This document shows positions 8,782 through 17,956 of a DNA stretch of 64,000 nucleotides, piece by piece (the stretch's first letter is position 1; each line of letters starts with the position of its first letter). Under the pieces are notes generated by a model. That model searched no databases and was not told where the DNA came from. It saw nothing but the letters and a program-made list of their open reading frames with translations. Source of the stretch: JAIBAC01 sp046331095 (GTDB lineage Bacteria > Actinomycetota > Acidimicrobiia > UBA2766); NCBI GenBank assembly GCA_046331095.1, contig JAXLRM010000003.1, positions 434,001-498,000 of the forward strand. The letters are read 5' to 3'. The position numbers and the translations under genes were made by a program.

Positions 8782-9864
8782 TCAGTCCCCGCCTTCTCGG
8801 ACACCGGCGCTGGCGGCCCCCATCTCGTCTTCGAACGCGCCGGCCTCGCGGTGGCGCCGTCGCACGGCGACGGCGGCCGCGACTGCAGCGGTAGCGACCG
8901 CCACACCTGCGGCGCCGCCGGCAACCGCCACGATCGGAGTTCCCGCCGCCGAGCCGTGCCCGGAGTCCACCGCTGCCGGAGCGGCAACCTCGTCGTAACC
9001 CCTCGTCTGGTCTACTTCGGGTGCAGGCGCCGCAGCGGCAGGAACTGCATCGGCCGTGGCCTCGGGTGCAGGGGGCTCCGATTCGGGCGGGGCCGCTGCC
9101 GCAGCCGGAGCCGCCGCAGGCTTGCCGGTGGCCGCCGCGGCGACGTCGGCCTGGTTGCGCCGCTGAGTCACCAGCGTGCGGAAGTCGCCCACGACGTAGG
9201 GGTAGCAGGCATCACCTGGGCACTCGGTCTGGGACATGTCGCGATGTCCGGCGATGGTGTTGGTCGTGATGGTGTGGCCTGGGGGGTAGCGGTTCGATCC
9301 CCTCGACGTGAACGTGACGTTCGCCGCGGGGCCTGTGTCGATTGCGTACCGGTTCGCGAGCCACGCGAGGAGTGACACCATCGCCGCCCGTGCGACGTCG
9401 GGTGGCGGCTCGGTGGAGAAGTCCCCGAGGAAGCAGCAGAGCTGGCTGTAGCCCTGGTTACCGCCCGTAGCGGAGCCCTCGACGGGACCGGCGAGCGAGC
9501 CGGTGCGGCCCTCCCAGATCCCTCCGAACTTGTCGACGAAGAAGTTGTAAGCGACGTCGGGCCACTTCTTCGTGGTGCCGGTGTGGAAGTCGTAGATCGA
9601 CCGCAGGACCTTGGGGATCTGGCCCTGGGCGTAGCCGGAGCCGGGGTCCTGGGTGTGGTGTACGAGCAGGAATCGGGCGTCCTCGGCGTCCATTCCCCCC
9701 TTGGGCTTCAGGTCGCCACCCCACTCCGAGCGGGGCACGATACCGAGCGGCGTGGGCGTGGCGTACGCTGCCCGCGACTGGATCGAGCGTGCGGTCACCA
9801 CAGCGCTCAAGGCGACGAGCGCTGACCCTCTCAGGAATCTGCGCCGCGACCAGTTCTCGTCCAA
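8782..9864 (-). CDS. Tat-exported N-acetylmuramoyl-L-alanine amidase (PGRP type)
   Basis: Cleaves the amide between muramic acid and the stem peptide. A Tat-type signal (SRRRFLRG, then a hydrophobic stretch) precedes an amidase_2/PGRP domain with zinc-ligand motifs LLVHHT, GHRD and TECPGD. The tail is Ala/Pro-rich and ends in a hydrophobic Ala/Val segment plus RRRHR, which may anchor the protein. I prefer the TTG at 9864, after GGGAGG and beyond the upstream stop at 9899. An in-frame ATG at 9939 would overlap that gene and bury the Tat motif. It sits in the four-gene wall operon. Confidence 0.9.
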   Translation of the reverse strand: MDENWSRRRFLRGSALVALSAVVTARSIQSRAAYATPTPLGIVPRSEWGGDLKPKGGMDAEDARFLLVHHTQDPGSGYAQGQIPKVLRSIYDFHTGTTKKWPDVAYNFFVDKFGGIWEGRTGSLAGPVEGSATGGNQGYSQLCCFLGDFSTEPPPDVARAAMVSLLAWLANRYAIDTGPAANVTFTSRGSNRYPPGHTITTNTIAGHRDMSQTECPGDACYPYVVGDFRTLVTQRRNQADVAAAATGKPAAAPAAAAAPPESEPPAPEATADAVPAAAAPAPEVDQTRGYDEVAAPAAVDSGHGSAAGTPIVAVAGGAAGVAVATAAVAAAVAVRRRHREAGAFEDEMGAASAGVREGGD

Positions 9865-9898
9865 CGTCCTCCCTCGGGGGGGATCGTATCCGATCCCT

Positions 9899-10411
9899 TC
9901 AGCCACCGAACAGAGACGAACCGCAGCGCGAGCGGGCATACGCGTCCACCGCCTCGAACGAGGACGAGTGGATCAGTGGTCCCAGCAGTGACCCGCCGAG
10001 GGCACCGAGCGGATCGGAGATCGCGTCGCCGGCCTTGTCGATCGACTTCTTCATCGTGTCGCGGACGGTGACGACGTCGCTGCGGATCTCGTCGGGGGCC
10101 ACGTCGGCGAGGTTGTCGAGGAGCTTCTCGAAACGTCCGATGTTGCCTGTCGCCGTCACGAGTCCGGCGAGTGGGTCCGTCTCGCCCGTCTGATACGCCT
10201 TGCGAGCACCGCCGGCGAGCTCCGCCGTGCCGTCCGACAGTGTCTTGCAGAACGCCTGCTCCGACCGTTGCGGCCCGGTGATCGCCGAGCAGCCCGCGGT
10301 GGTCGCCAACACCACGGCCGCCAACGCCGCCATCGCCGCGGTCAGTCGTGCCCGCCGCAGCGCCCGGCCCTGTATCGAGGGAAGATGCGGCTCCGCTTCT
10401 CTTGCTTGCAT
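9899..10411 (-). CDS. Putative lipoprotein, first gene of the wall operon
   Basis: 170 aa. A basic start and a hydrophobic segment end in a lipobox-like TTAGC near residue 40, so it is probably a lipid-anchored exported protein. The mature part is mostly helical (FCKTLSDGT ... DNLADVAPDEI ... VRDTMKKSIDKAGD) with three further Cys. I recognise no family. The ATG at 10411 is used; the longer ORF to 10579 would run into the leader of the divergent kinase. It precedes the amidase by 34 bp. Confidence 0.7.
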   Translation of the reverse strand: MQAREAEPHLPSIQGRALRRARLTAAMAALAAVVLATTAGCSAITGPQRSEQAFCKTLSDGTAELAGGARKAYQTGETDPLAGLVTATGNIGRFEKLLDNLADVAPDEIRSDVVTVRDTMKKSIDKAGDAISDPLGALGGSLLGPLIHSSSFEAVDAYARSRCGSSLFGG

Positions 10412-10529
10412 CGACGTCCTCCGTCGCCGTCCAACCAGGCCAACGGACACTCGGGCGGGGCGTTGCAGGAAAAGGGCACCGGTACACTCCCACGGGCGTC
10501 GCGCAGGCACGAAGGGGAGGACGCGAAGC
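10412..10529. promoter_or_regulatory. Divergent promoter region between lipoprotein and kinase genes
   Basis: 118 bp separate the wall operon (minus strand) from the kinase (plus strand), so both promoters should lie here. The kinase ribosome binding site is AAGGGGAGG at 10512-10520. No clear -10/-35 pair stands out. Confidence 0.4.
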
Positions 10530-12086
10530 TTGATCACGCCCGCCATTCCCGGGCTCGACGACCTGGTGCTGATCGGCAACGGCGGCTTCGCGGACGTCTA
10601 TCGCGCCCGCCAGCCCCGCTTCGATCGCGTCGTCGCGGTGAAGGTTCTGCGGACGCCGATGCGTGACGAGCACGTGCAGGCCCAGTTCCAGCGGGAGTGC
10701 TCAGCCGCTGGGCGCCTCACCGGGCATCCGAACATCGTCACGGTGTTCCAGTCCGGGTTCCTGACCAACGACGGGCGGCCCTACATCGTCATGGAGTGGA
10801 TGGAAGGCGGCTCGTTGGAGGATCGGCTCAGGCTCGGGCCGCTCCCCGCTGCCGAGGTGCTGCGCACCGGGGTGAAGCTGTGCGGGGCCCTGCAGACCGC
10901 TCACGAGGCCGGAGTAATGCACCGCGACGTCAAGCCCGCCAACATCCTCGTCTCCGCGTTCGGCGAGCCTGCTCTCGCCGACTTCGGGATCTCGTCGATC
11001 TCGTCGGGGACCGGGATGACCTCCAAGCTCGACGCGCTGTCGCCACTGTACGCCGCGCCCGAGATCATCGAGGGCGCCCCGGCGAGCGCCTCGGCCGACG
11101 TGTACGCACTCGCGTCGAGTCTGTACGCCCTGCTCGCGGGGGGTCCCGCTTTCGCAGGCCCCGAGGGCGAGCCGATGATGACCCTCGTGGTCCGGGTGCT
11201 CGGCGAGGACGTCCCGCCGATCGGCCGCTCCGAAGTCCCGCGTCCGGTCACCGACGTGGTGGCTGCCGCGATGGCCAAGACGCCCCGGGACCGTCCCGGC
11301 AGCGCCGCCGAGTTCGGCGAGATGCTCAGGCGCGTCCAGGTCGAGACGGGTCAGGCACCGACGGAGATGGCCATCCGCACACCGGTGCAGCCTGGCTCCG
11401 ACACCGGGGCCGTCCCCGGGCAGGGGCCGCCGTACGCGACGCCGAACCCCGCTGTGACGCCGGCACCGGGGTTGCACCCGGGCACGCTCACGCCTCCCGG
11501 TGCCGCCGCTGCAGGGGTCCCGTCCCTGCTCGGCGCGACCCCCGCCCCGGCGGCGTACGACACGCCGCCGGGGACTCCGCGCCACGTGGCAGGCGCCACG
11601 GTCGCACGTCCTCTCCCCCCGGCCGAGGAGCAGGCGCCCGCGCCCGAGGGGCCCTCGACGGCGCGCCGCATCCTCGTCGGGGCGGCAGCAGGTGCCCTCG
11701 TCGCGATCTTCATCATCGGCGGGCTGTTCTTCGCCCGCGCCCGCGGCGGGCCGACGACGACCACGACCACCCCGCCCACCTCAGGTCCGACGACCTCCAC
11801 CCCGCCCGAGAAGCCGACGATCACGAAGGTCGAGGACAAGGGCAGCGCGGTCCACCTCGAGTGGTCCGACACCGTCACGACGCAGGCGACCCACGTCGTG
11901 CGCCACTCCCCCGCTACGAACGACGGTGCGTTGGTGCCGCAACCGCCGGGGTCCACGAGCGCCGAGGTGGCCGGCCTCGACCCCACCACCGGCTACTGCT
12001 TCTGGGTCGGCGCCGTCGCCGGCGCCAAGGACACACGCTGGTCCGACCCCAGTTGCATCCGCGGCGCGACCGTCACCAAGAACTGA
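10530..12086 (+). CDS. Membrane Ser/Thr protein kinase with extracellular FN3-like domain
   Basis: 518 aa PknB-like kinase. Gly-rich loop GNGGFADVY (16-24), catalytic Lys38 in AVKVL, HRDVKPAN near 131 and DFG near 150 are all intact, so activity is expected. After a Pro/Ala-rich juxtamembrane linker (about 275-375) come one TM helix (about 382-404) and an FN3-like ectodomain (PTITKVEDKG ... TGYCFWVGAV). The TTG start is chosen for AAGGGGAGG nine bases upstream and because the kinase fold begins at once. Its catalytic domain is closely related to the kinase at 31797-33470. It probably senses the wall built by the divergent operon. Confidence 0.92.
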   Translation: MITPAIPGLDDLVLIGNGGFADVYRARQPRFDRVVAVKVLRTPMRDEHVQAQFQRECSAAGRLTGHPNIVTVFQSGFLTNDGRPYIVMEWMEGGSLEDRLRLGPLPAAEVLRTGVKLCGALQTAHEAGVMHRDVKPANILVSAFGEPALADFGISSISSGTGMTSKLDALSPLYAAPEIIEGAPASASADVYALASSLYALLAGGPAFAGPEGEPMMTLVVRVLGEDVPPIGRSEVPRPVTDVVAAAMAKTPRDRPGSAAEFGEMLRRVQVETGQAPTEMAIRTPVQPGSDTGAVPGQGPPYATPNPAVTPAPGLHPGTLTPPGAAAAGVPSLLGATPAPAAYDTPPGTPRHVAGATVARPLPPAEEQAPAPEGPSTARRILVGAAAGALVAIFIIGGLFFARARGGPTTTTTTPPTSGPTTSTPPEKPTITKVEDKGSAVHLEWSDTVTTQATHVVRHSPATNDGALVPQPPGSTSAEVAGLDPTTGYCFWVGAVAGAKDTRWSDPSCIRGATVTKN

Positions 12087-12228
12087 AGCGACACCACGGG
12101 GGAGAGACTCCTCGCCGATCGCCGGAGCGCGGTAGACGCCTCCGAACTGACGCTGCCCGCAACGCATCGACGCCACGGACGTTGTGGTTGCCATCACCCC
12201 TAGCTCGCGGACGTTCGGAGAATGGCCG

Positions 12229-12929
12229 ATGCCCCGCAGACAGACGACGTTCCAGTTCGACGGCGGCGCCGCCACCTTCTTGGGCACGGCCTTGCTCGCG
12301 TGGATGGTCTCGTTCGTGACCCTTGGCCTCTTCTTCCCTTACAGCGTCGTCCTCATGATGCGCTGGGGCGCCAAGCACACGACGGTTCAAGGTCGCCGCC
12401 TCGCCTTCTACGGTTCGGCTGCGGCGCTGCTCGGTCACTGGCTGCTCTGTGGCTCCTCACGATCATCACGTTCGGCATCTACGGCTTCTGGGTGGTGCCC
12501 CGGATGACGCGGTGGGTCGTCGAGAACACCGACTTCGACCCCGCCTCGGCGGAGGCGGTCTCCCTCGCCGGCTTCGCCCCGGTCGGTGTCGGAGGCTTTG
12601 GCCCGGTCGACACGACGATGCCTCTGCCGACCTCCACGCCTCCACGCGACCTCGCTCCTTCGGGGGCCCGAGAGGCGCTCGGCTTCGCTCGGCCCGCCGG
12701 CACAACCGGCCTCCAGCAGCCGTCGGTGGAGTTCGCCCACAGCGCGCCCAGCGCGGAGCTTCCGCCCCCGGCGCCGGAGCCAGAGCTGCCACGTCCCACT
12801 TCGCCCGAGATCCCGGTCGTCCTCGCTCGGTTCTGCCGGAGGTGTGGCAACGAGATGCGAAGGCCCACACCGTATTGCACGAGTTGCGGTGCCGCGGCTT
12901 CCACGTCCTCAGGGGTCAGCCAGTTCTGA
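12229..12929 (+). CDS. Membrane protein with C-terminal zinc ribbon (DUF898-like), one frameshift
   Basis: Two overlapping frames give one protein of about 233 aa. Residues from MPRRQTTFQF to LLGHWL read in one frame and LLTIITFGIYGFWVVPRM onward in the other. The join is near 12447, where CTGTGG stands for an expected CTGG (two extra bases). It has two or three TM helices resembling the DUF898/YjgN type, a Pro-rich linker and a final zinc ribbon (FCRRCG ... YCTSCG). The ATG at 12229 follows GGAG. Sequencing error or a mutation are both possible; I see no slippery site that would suggest programmed frameshifting. Confidence 0.7.
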
Positions 12930-13052
12930 TCCGTCCGGAGTTGCAGCCGACGGGGCAGGGTCGGCGCGGAAACACCCGCGCAACGCGCGAGCATCCGCAC
13001 CGTTGTGGTGAGGGGACCGCATCGGCGGTCCGGACACGGAGGAAGCGGATCA

Positions 13053-14873
13053 GTGGCTGCATTTTGCCCGGCGTGCGGTTCGGCGCTGGAACCGGACTCG
13101 GTCTTCTGCGCGGTTTGCGGCGGAAAGGTGGCGGGCGCCGACATGGGCCCGCCACAAGGCATCCCGCCGCTCGCCGAAGCGTACCGGCCCTCGAACGGAG
13201 TCCACGGGCAGTCCTTTGCTGTTGCCGCGTCGGCGGGAGTAGGCCCGACGCGCCAGGTCCAGATAGCGGTCCCGCCCTGGCTCGCCAAAGACTGGGCCGT
13301 GCCGGCCGTGCTCGGTCTCGTCACCCCGTTGATCGGAACCGTCCTCCTCTACCTGGCGTTCAGCTTCCTGATCGTCGCCGCCGGCATCGACGGCTCCAAC
13401 GGCATCGGTTCCCTCTTCGGTATCGCGCCGACGCTGTGGGCGCACTACAACGGCCTGCCGGCGAACCTGATGATGATCGCGACCGGCCTCGCCTGGATCC
13501 TCGTCTCGTTCAAGGCGAGTGGCATGATCGCGGAACGAGTCGGGCGCGGCGGGGAGGTCAGCGCTTCCGGGCGCACCTTCGGTGCCGCGCTCAAGGCGGC
13601 GGTCCTCTACGCAACCACGACGCTGCTGATCGGCGTCATCGGACATGCGATTCTGGGGCGAGCGTCCCTGGGCGCCTTCGGGTCCCAGTTGGGTGGCGCC
13701 ATCACCGGGAACCTTGCGGCCACGTTCTTCGTGGGACTCGTGGTCGGCTTCGTGCTCTCCCTGCGCTGGCTCCTGCGGTCCAGCGAGACCTCGCTCTTCG
13801 GAGCCGCCGGATTGAACCTCGACGTCGCCCTTCCGCCGGCATTCACCGACACGGCAAGAGCGGCCTGGTCGGGGGCCAAGCTGACCCTCGGCGTCGGCGT
13901 CGGAGCGGCCGCCGCGCTGACCTTCGTCGGGGCTCTCGTCACACTCCTATCCGACGGCGGACTCGTCGGCGGCTTGGCCCGCGGCAACTGGTTCAGCACG
14001 TTCACGCTGGTGGAGAGCGCCGCCGCCGCGACCTGGGCAGACGTCGGCGCGGCCATGCTCGTGCACGCGATGCGGTTCCTGCTCGGCGCCCCCCTGCATC
14101 TACCCCTCGACACGGCTGCTCACACCCCCGGTTGGCTGTACGTCGGCCTCATCGTGCCCGCGACAGCGTGCTTCACGGGCGGCATGAGGTCGGCACGGCG
14201 CCGGGAGGCCCCCGACGTCGCCAACGCGATGATCTCGGGCGCCGCCATCGGACCGCTCGTGGCCCTTCCCTTGTTCATTTGGGCAGCCTTGAACACGCGG
14301 ATCCTCGGTGGCGGCATGGTGCTGGGGGCACTGTTGCTCCCGCTCCTGTGGGGAGGGATCTTCGGCGCCGCCGGTGCTTTCCTCGTGGCGTCGCGTGAAG
14401 GCCTCCCCGGCGGAGGCGGCTTCCGCGTGGTCGTGAGCTCGGGAGCGGCAACGGCTCAACCCGTTGCCTACCCGCCCGCCTACACGCCCTCACCTGCAGC
14501 CGCGCCCGCGGCGGTGACGCAGACCGCGACCCCCACGGCGTCGGAGCCCGCCTTCTGCGAGCGCTGCGGCGCCCAGTGGCGCCCCGGGAACCGGTTCTGC
14601 CACTCCTGCGGTACCGCCAGCGCGTCGCCCGAGCCTGCGCCAGCTGCGCCTCCGAGCACGGCGCCGGCCCCCCCGCCGCCCAGTTCCGTGCAGGCACCAG
14701 TCGCTCCGGTTGCCACCCCACCTCCGGACACGGCGACGGCGCCCACCCCTGTGGCCGCGGGTGCCGACACGGGGGCGACCCTGATGGTGATCCGCTGCCC
14801 GTCGTGCAACCTCGTCGCCGCCGACGACGACGCGTTCTGCGCTTCGTGCGGCCACGCGATCGCGCGCGGTTAG
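13053..14873 (+). CDS. Polytopic membrane protein with zinc ribbons at both ends
   Basis: 606 aa. An N-terminal ribbon (FCPACG ... FCAVCG, residues 4-22) is followed by eight or so hydrophobic segments between about residues 80 and 455, a Pro/Ala linker, and two C-terminal ribbons (FCERCG ... FCHSCG and CPSCN ... FCASCG). The GTG at 13053 follows GGAGGAAG. The core matches no transporter family I know. The neighbours on both sides also carry ribbons, and the next start is 13 bp downstream, so they are co-transcribed. It may be a membrane scaffold; that is inference. Confidence 0.72.
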   Translation: MAAFCPACGSALEPDSVFCAVCGGKVAGADMGPPQGIPPLAEAYRPSNGVHGQSFAVAASAGVGPTRQVQIAVPPWLAKDWAVPAVLGLVTPLIGTVLLYLAFSFLIVAAGIDGSNGIGSLFGIAPTLWAHYNGLPANLMMIATGLAWILVSFKASGMIAERVGRGGEVSASGRTFGAALKAAVLYATTTLLIGVIGHAILGRASLGAFGSQLGGAITGNLAATFFVGLVVGFVLSLRWLLRSSETSLFGAAGLNLDVALPPAFTDTARAAWSGAKLTLGVGVGAAAALTFVGALVTLLSDGGLVGGLARGNWFSTFTLVESAAAATWADVGAAMLVHAMRFLLGAPLHLPLDTAAHTPGWLYVGLIVPATACFTGGMRSARRREAPDVANAMISGAAIGPLVALPLFIWAALNTRILGGGMVLGALLLPLLWGGIFGAAGAFLVASREGLPGGGGFRVVVSSGAATAQPVAYPPAYTPSPAAAPAAVTQTATPTASEPAFCERCGAQWRPGNRFCHSCGTASASPEPAPAAPPSTAPAPPPPSSVQAPVAPVATPPPDTATAPTPVAAGADTGATLMVIRCPSCNLVAADDDAFCASCGHAIARG

Positions 14874-14886
14874 TTCGGGAGGAAGA

Positions 14887-17169
14887 GTGTTCTGCACCTC
14901 TTGTGGAAAGCCGATGTCGCCGGGTGCGGGGTTCTGCACCCGGTGCGGGAAGGCGACCGGCAAGGGCCCCGGCCCCATGGCCGTCCCTCCCCAGCCGGCA
15001 CCCGCGACGCCGACGCCGACGGTTCCCGGGATCCGGCCCGAGCCCGGACCGGGCAAGTCCGGGGCATCGGCGAAGGCCAAGTGGCTCGTCGCCGCAACCG
15101 CGCTGGCGGGCGTCGTCGTTCTGGCCGCCTTCTTGCTGTTCGGCCTCCTGGGATCCTCGGGTGCGGAGAGCCCCCAAGCCGCGGTGACGGGCCTCGCCGA
15201 CGCGATTTCGCGCCAGGACCTGATGAGCGCGGTCTCGATGCTGCCTCCCGACGAGATGTCCGGCCTCCCGAGCACACTGAAGGCCCTGCTCGGCAAGCTC
15301 GACGGTGCCGGGATGCTCTCCAGCGCGGCTCCCCTCGACGGGATCACGGTCCGCATCGACGACGCCCAGACCGAGGTCGAACAGCTCTCCGACGACGTCG
15401 CGATGGTGCACCTGCGCGGGCGTGTCTCGGTGCACAGCGACACCGGGCAGGTCCCGGCCCCGCTCCGGGGAGCACTCGGCCTCGCCGACAACTCGGTGCG
15501 CGACGTCTCCTACGACCTCGCCAACGACGTCCCGCGCTACCTCGACGACCGCAGCCACAGGGGACTGGCGCTCATGACGGTCAAGCGCGGTGGCGGCTGG
15601 TACGTGAGCCCGATGTACACGACGGCCGAGCTGATCCGCCAGGGGTACAACGACAGCCACTCGGCAGGGATCCCGCGTCCGAGCTTCCGCGAAGGGGATG
15701 AGGCACCCAAGGGTGCCGATTCGGCCGAGGGCGCCGTCCGGCGCCTGCTCGAGGCCGACTACGCCGACGACATCGACGGGATGGTCGACGCGCTGGCACC
15801 CGACGAGACTCGTGTGCTGCGCGACTACAGGGACGCCTTGCACCGGATCTCCCTCGGGACCTCGGGTAGCTCGCACATCACCGACCTCGACACCCACACC
15901 GAGGACGGGCCCGGCGGGGTCACGTACGTGGTCGTGGACAAGTTCGCCGCCGAGGGATCCGGGGTAGAGGGCTCGGCGCAGATGACCGTCGCTGGCAACT
16001 GCGTCCACATCGACGTCGTGGATCGGTCGTCCTACGGGAGCGGAGACTCGAGCAGCAAGGGCGGATGCCTGACCGACGCGCTGGCACGTGAGGACACCCC
16101 CAGCGCCGCCGCGGCGCAGGAGTTGCTGCGGGACGAGCGAGTGCGCTTCGCCACTGTCGAGCGCGACGGGAGCTGGTACGTGAGCCCGATGCGCACTGCC
16201 ACGGGATACGTGGATCGCTGGCTCGGGATGATCGACAAGAGCGCCGTCTACCGGTTGCTCGACGTCCCGCAGATGGCCGATCCGACAGGGGAGATCGCGG
16301 TGGGGGGCGGGGCCGACGTCTCGGTCGACGAGGCCCGTCCCGCCGTTCTCAGCGCACGGATCGGCACTGCCGGCGCCTACGCAGCAACCACGGGAGCGGG
16401 CTCGTCATCGGTGTCGATCTTCCGCGACGACGGGTCTGGCGTGACCGGTGCAACCGCGGGCGGCGACTGGCCCGTGCACCTCGAACCGGGCAGCTACCGG
16501 CTGGTCGTCAGGGGTTCGGGCCCGGCACGCGTCAGCCTGAACGAGGTGCCCTCCGTCGCCGTCGCAGCACCCGGCACCGTCGCCGTCACCACCACCGACG
16601 CCAGGTCCGCGCTCGTCACGGGGATCACGTCACAGACCCAGGGTTGGTTCACCGTGACCGTCGACGGCGCGGTGACCAAGGTCCAGGTCCGTGACAGCTC
16701 GAGGGAATACGCAAGCACCCACTTCACCTCCGCGGGCGGAATCCACCTGGAACCGGGCCACACCTACGAGGCCATGTTGCAATCCGAGACCCCCGGAGCG
16801 CTGCAGGTCACGATCGCGGGCGCTGCCCCGGGCCTTCTCTTCGCCGACGCCGACACCCAGACCGGCTACCTGTCCACAGGGGGCAGATCCGTTTATCAGG
16901 TGTACTTGGGCAAGGGCGAGCGGGTGGAGCTCGAGGCAGAAGCAGAGACCGGCAGCTCCGGGAGCTCGAGCTACTCCTACGGCTACGTCGATCCCATGCT
17001 CGCCGTCTCCGCACCCGACGGCACGGTCCTTGCCAGGGTCGATGACTCGAGCGGGAGCAAGAACGCCGCCGCGGATATCGTGGCCCCGAGCACGGGTATC
17101 TATACGGTCCACGTCGGTGCCTACGGCTCCACTTCGGGCCGTTTCCGCCTGACCTTCAACAGGAAATGA
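14887..17169 (+). CDS. Zinc-ribbon, single-TM protein with large extracellular region
   Basis: 760 aa. A ribbon (FCTSCG ... FCTRCG) covers residues 2-20, a Pro-rich linker follows, then one TM helix (about 59-82), then nearly 680 extracellular residues. The first part contains two similar helical units (AVTGLADAISRQDL ... and AVRRLLEADYADDI ...), each followed by a GGWYVSPM- or GSWYVSPM-like segment. The rest is beta-rich with a pre-peptidase-like C-terminal domain. Its last codons and stop are duplicated at 17842-17894, beyond the inserted vapBC genes. No family assigned. Confidence 0.72.
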   Translation: MFCTSCGKPMSPGAGFCTRCGKATGKGPGPMAVPPQPAPATPTPTVPGIRPEPGPGKSGASAKAKWLVAATALAGVVVLAAFLLFGLLGSSGAESPQAAVTGLADAISRQDLMSAVSMLPPDEMSGLPSTLKALLGKLDGAGMLSSAAPLDGITVRIDDAQTEVEQLSDDVAMVHLRGRVSVHSDTGQVPAPLRGALGLADNSVRDVSYDLANDVPRYLDDRSHRGLALMTVKRGGGWYVSPMYTTAELIRQGYNDSHSAGIPRPSFREGDEAPKGADSAEGAVRRLLEADYADDIDGMVDALAPDETRVLRDYRDALHRISLGTSGSSHITDLDTHTEDGPGGVTYVVVDKFAAEGSGVEGSAQMTVAGNCVHIDVVDRSSYGSGDSSSKGGCLTDALAREDTPSAAAAQELLRDERVRFATVERDGSWYVSPMRTATGYVDRWLGMIDKSAVYRLLDVPQMADPTGEIAVGGGADVSVDEARPAVLSARIGTAGAYAATTGAGSSSVSIFRDDGSGVTGATAGGDWPVHLEPGSYRLVVRGSGPARVSLNEVPSVAVAAPGTVAVTTTDARSALVTGITSQTQGWFTVTVDGAVTKVQVRDSSREYASTHFTSAGGIHLEPGHTYEAMLQSETPGALQVTIAGAAPGLLFADADTQTGYLSTGGRSVYQVYLGKGERVELEAEAETGSSGSSSYSYGYVDPMLAVSAPDGTVLARVDDSSGSKNAAADIVAPSTGIYTVHVGAYGSTSGRFRLTFNRK

Positions 17170-17176
17170 CCGAGTC
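17137..17176 (+). repeat. Left direct repeat flanking vapBC
   Basis: Covers the last codons and stop of the upstream zinc-ribbon gene. The same sequence, with small indels, recurs at 17842-17894 on the far side of vapBC. Shared blocks include TTCCGCCTGACC and TCAACAGGAAATGACCGAGT. Confidence 0.85.
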
Positions 17177-17179
17177 TCG

Positions 17180-17584
17180 TCAAGTCACCGGCCCACCACC
17201 TGCCGACTCGACGTGGACGTCGTGTCCATGTGTTCGCACGAGCCGCTCGTCGCAGGTGAGCAACGGACACCCGAGACCCTCGGCCAGCGCTATGTAGGCA
17301 GCATCGTACGCGGACAGTGAGTCGCGCAGTTCCCACATACGAGGGGCGAGGATCTCGTGCGTGTAGCGGGTGACGTTGAGGGCCCCGAGCCGGAGGAGGG
17401 CGTGAGTGCAGTCGTCGGGCGACAACTTGGCCCGATGCTCCAACGACCTCAACGCCGAGACGACCTCCACATCGAGGAGGGCCGGGGCGCAGATGACCTC
17501 ACCGGTCAGCCTCGTCGCGATCCGTTCCGCCCGTGCGCCGCCGGCTAAGAGGTCCACTGCAGCGGAGGCATCGACGACTATCAC
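17180..17584 (-). CDS. vapC: PIN-domain toxin (VapC family)
   Basis: 134-aa PIN-domain ribonuclease, toxin of a type II toxin-antitoxin pair. Acidic active-site residues are in place: D5 in VVDAS, E in LLDVEVVSAL near 40, D in YDAAYIALAE near 95, and a final D in LTCDERL. The ATG at 17584 overlaps the antitoxin stop in an ATGA. The length is normal for VapC. Targets are usually tRNA or rRNA; which one here cannot be told. Confidence 0.93.
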   Translation of the reverse strand: MIVVDASAAVDLLAGGARAERIATRLTGEVICAPALLDVEVVSALRSLEHRAKLSPDDCTHALLRLGALNVTRYTHEILAPRMWELRDSLSAYDAAYIALAEGLGCPLLTCDERLVRTHGHDVHVESAGGGPVT

Positions 17585-17811
17585 CGCTCCCTACGGCCCG
17601 CATGGACCGCCGCCACTACGTCACGGGTGGTGATCTTGCCGGCGTTCCCGGCAAGTTCGGCAAGGAGCTCCGCTTGGCTGGGACGCTCTGCGATGGCGTT
17701 CAGCTCCGCGACGATGTACTGCGACAAGGTCGTCCCCTCCATCGCGGCACGGGCCTTGAGCACCCTGTGTGTCTGCTCCGGCAGGTTGCGTATCTGCACC
17801 ATCTTCGACAT
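17581..17811 (-). CDS. vapB: Antitoxin of the VapBC pair (FitA/ribbon-helix-helix type)
   Basis: 76 aa. The N-terminal ribbon-helix-helix DNA-binding segment (VQIRNLPEQTHRVLKARAA, then TLSQYIVAELN) resembles FitA-type antitoxins; the C-terminal tail should thread into the PIN active site. The ATG at 17811 gives the usual MSKMVQIRNLP start; the ORF could extend to 17838 without added sense. It should repress its own promoter. No strong Shine-Dalgarno is visible. Confidence 0.9.
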   Translation of the reverse strand: MSKMVQIRNLPEQTHRVLKARAAMEGTTLSQYIVAELNAIAERPSQAELLAELAGNAGKITTRDVVAAVHAGRRER

Positions 17812-17841
17812 ACCAGCAACGTAGCATGTGGGCCACATGCT

Positions 17842-17894
17842 CTACGGCCGTTCCGCCTGACCTGACCTGACCCTCAACAGGAAATGACCGAGTC
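17842..17894 (+). repeat. Right direct repeat flanking vapBC
   Basis: A degenerate copy of the 3' end of the 14887-17169 gene, including CTACGG, TTCCGCCTGACC and TCAACAGGAAATGACCGAGTC. A 12-bp stretch present in the left copy is missing and CCTGA is locally repeated. It does not belong to any gene here, so it marks the far edge of the inserted vapBC segment. Confidence 0.85.
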
Positions 17895-17956
17895 GCGACC
17901 TCTCGCCGACCGATCCGCGACTCGCCTATTCGGCACGGACGTCGTCCCGCCGCCCG

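Noticed and set aside
12440..12460. Programmed frameshift in the zinc-ribbon gene
   Set aside because: No slippery heptamer or downstream structure is evident, and the change is two inserted bases.
17137..17894. Insertion sequence around vapBC
   Set aside because: No transposase, integrase or terminal inverted repeats lie between the direct repeats.
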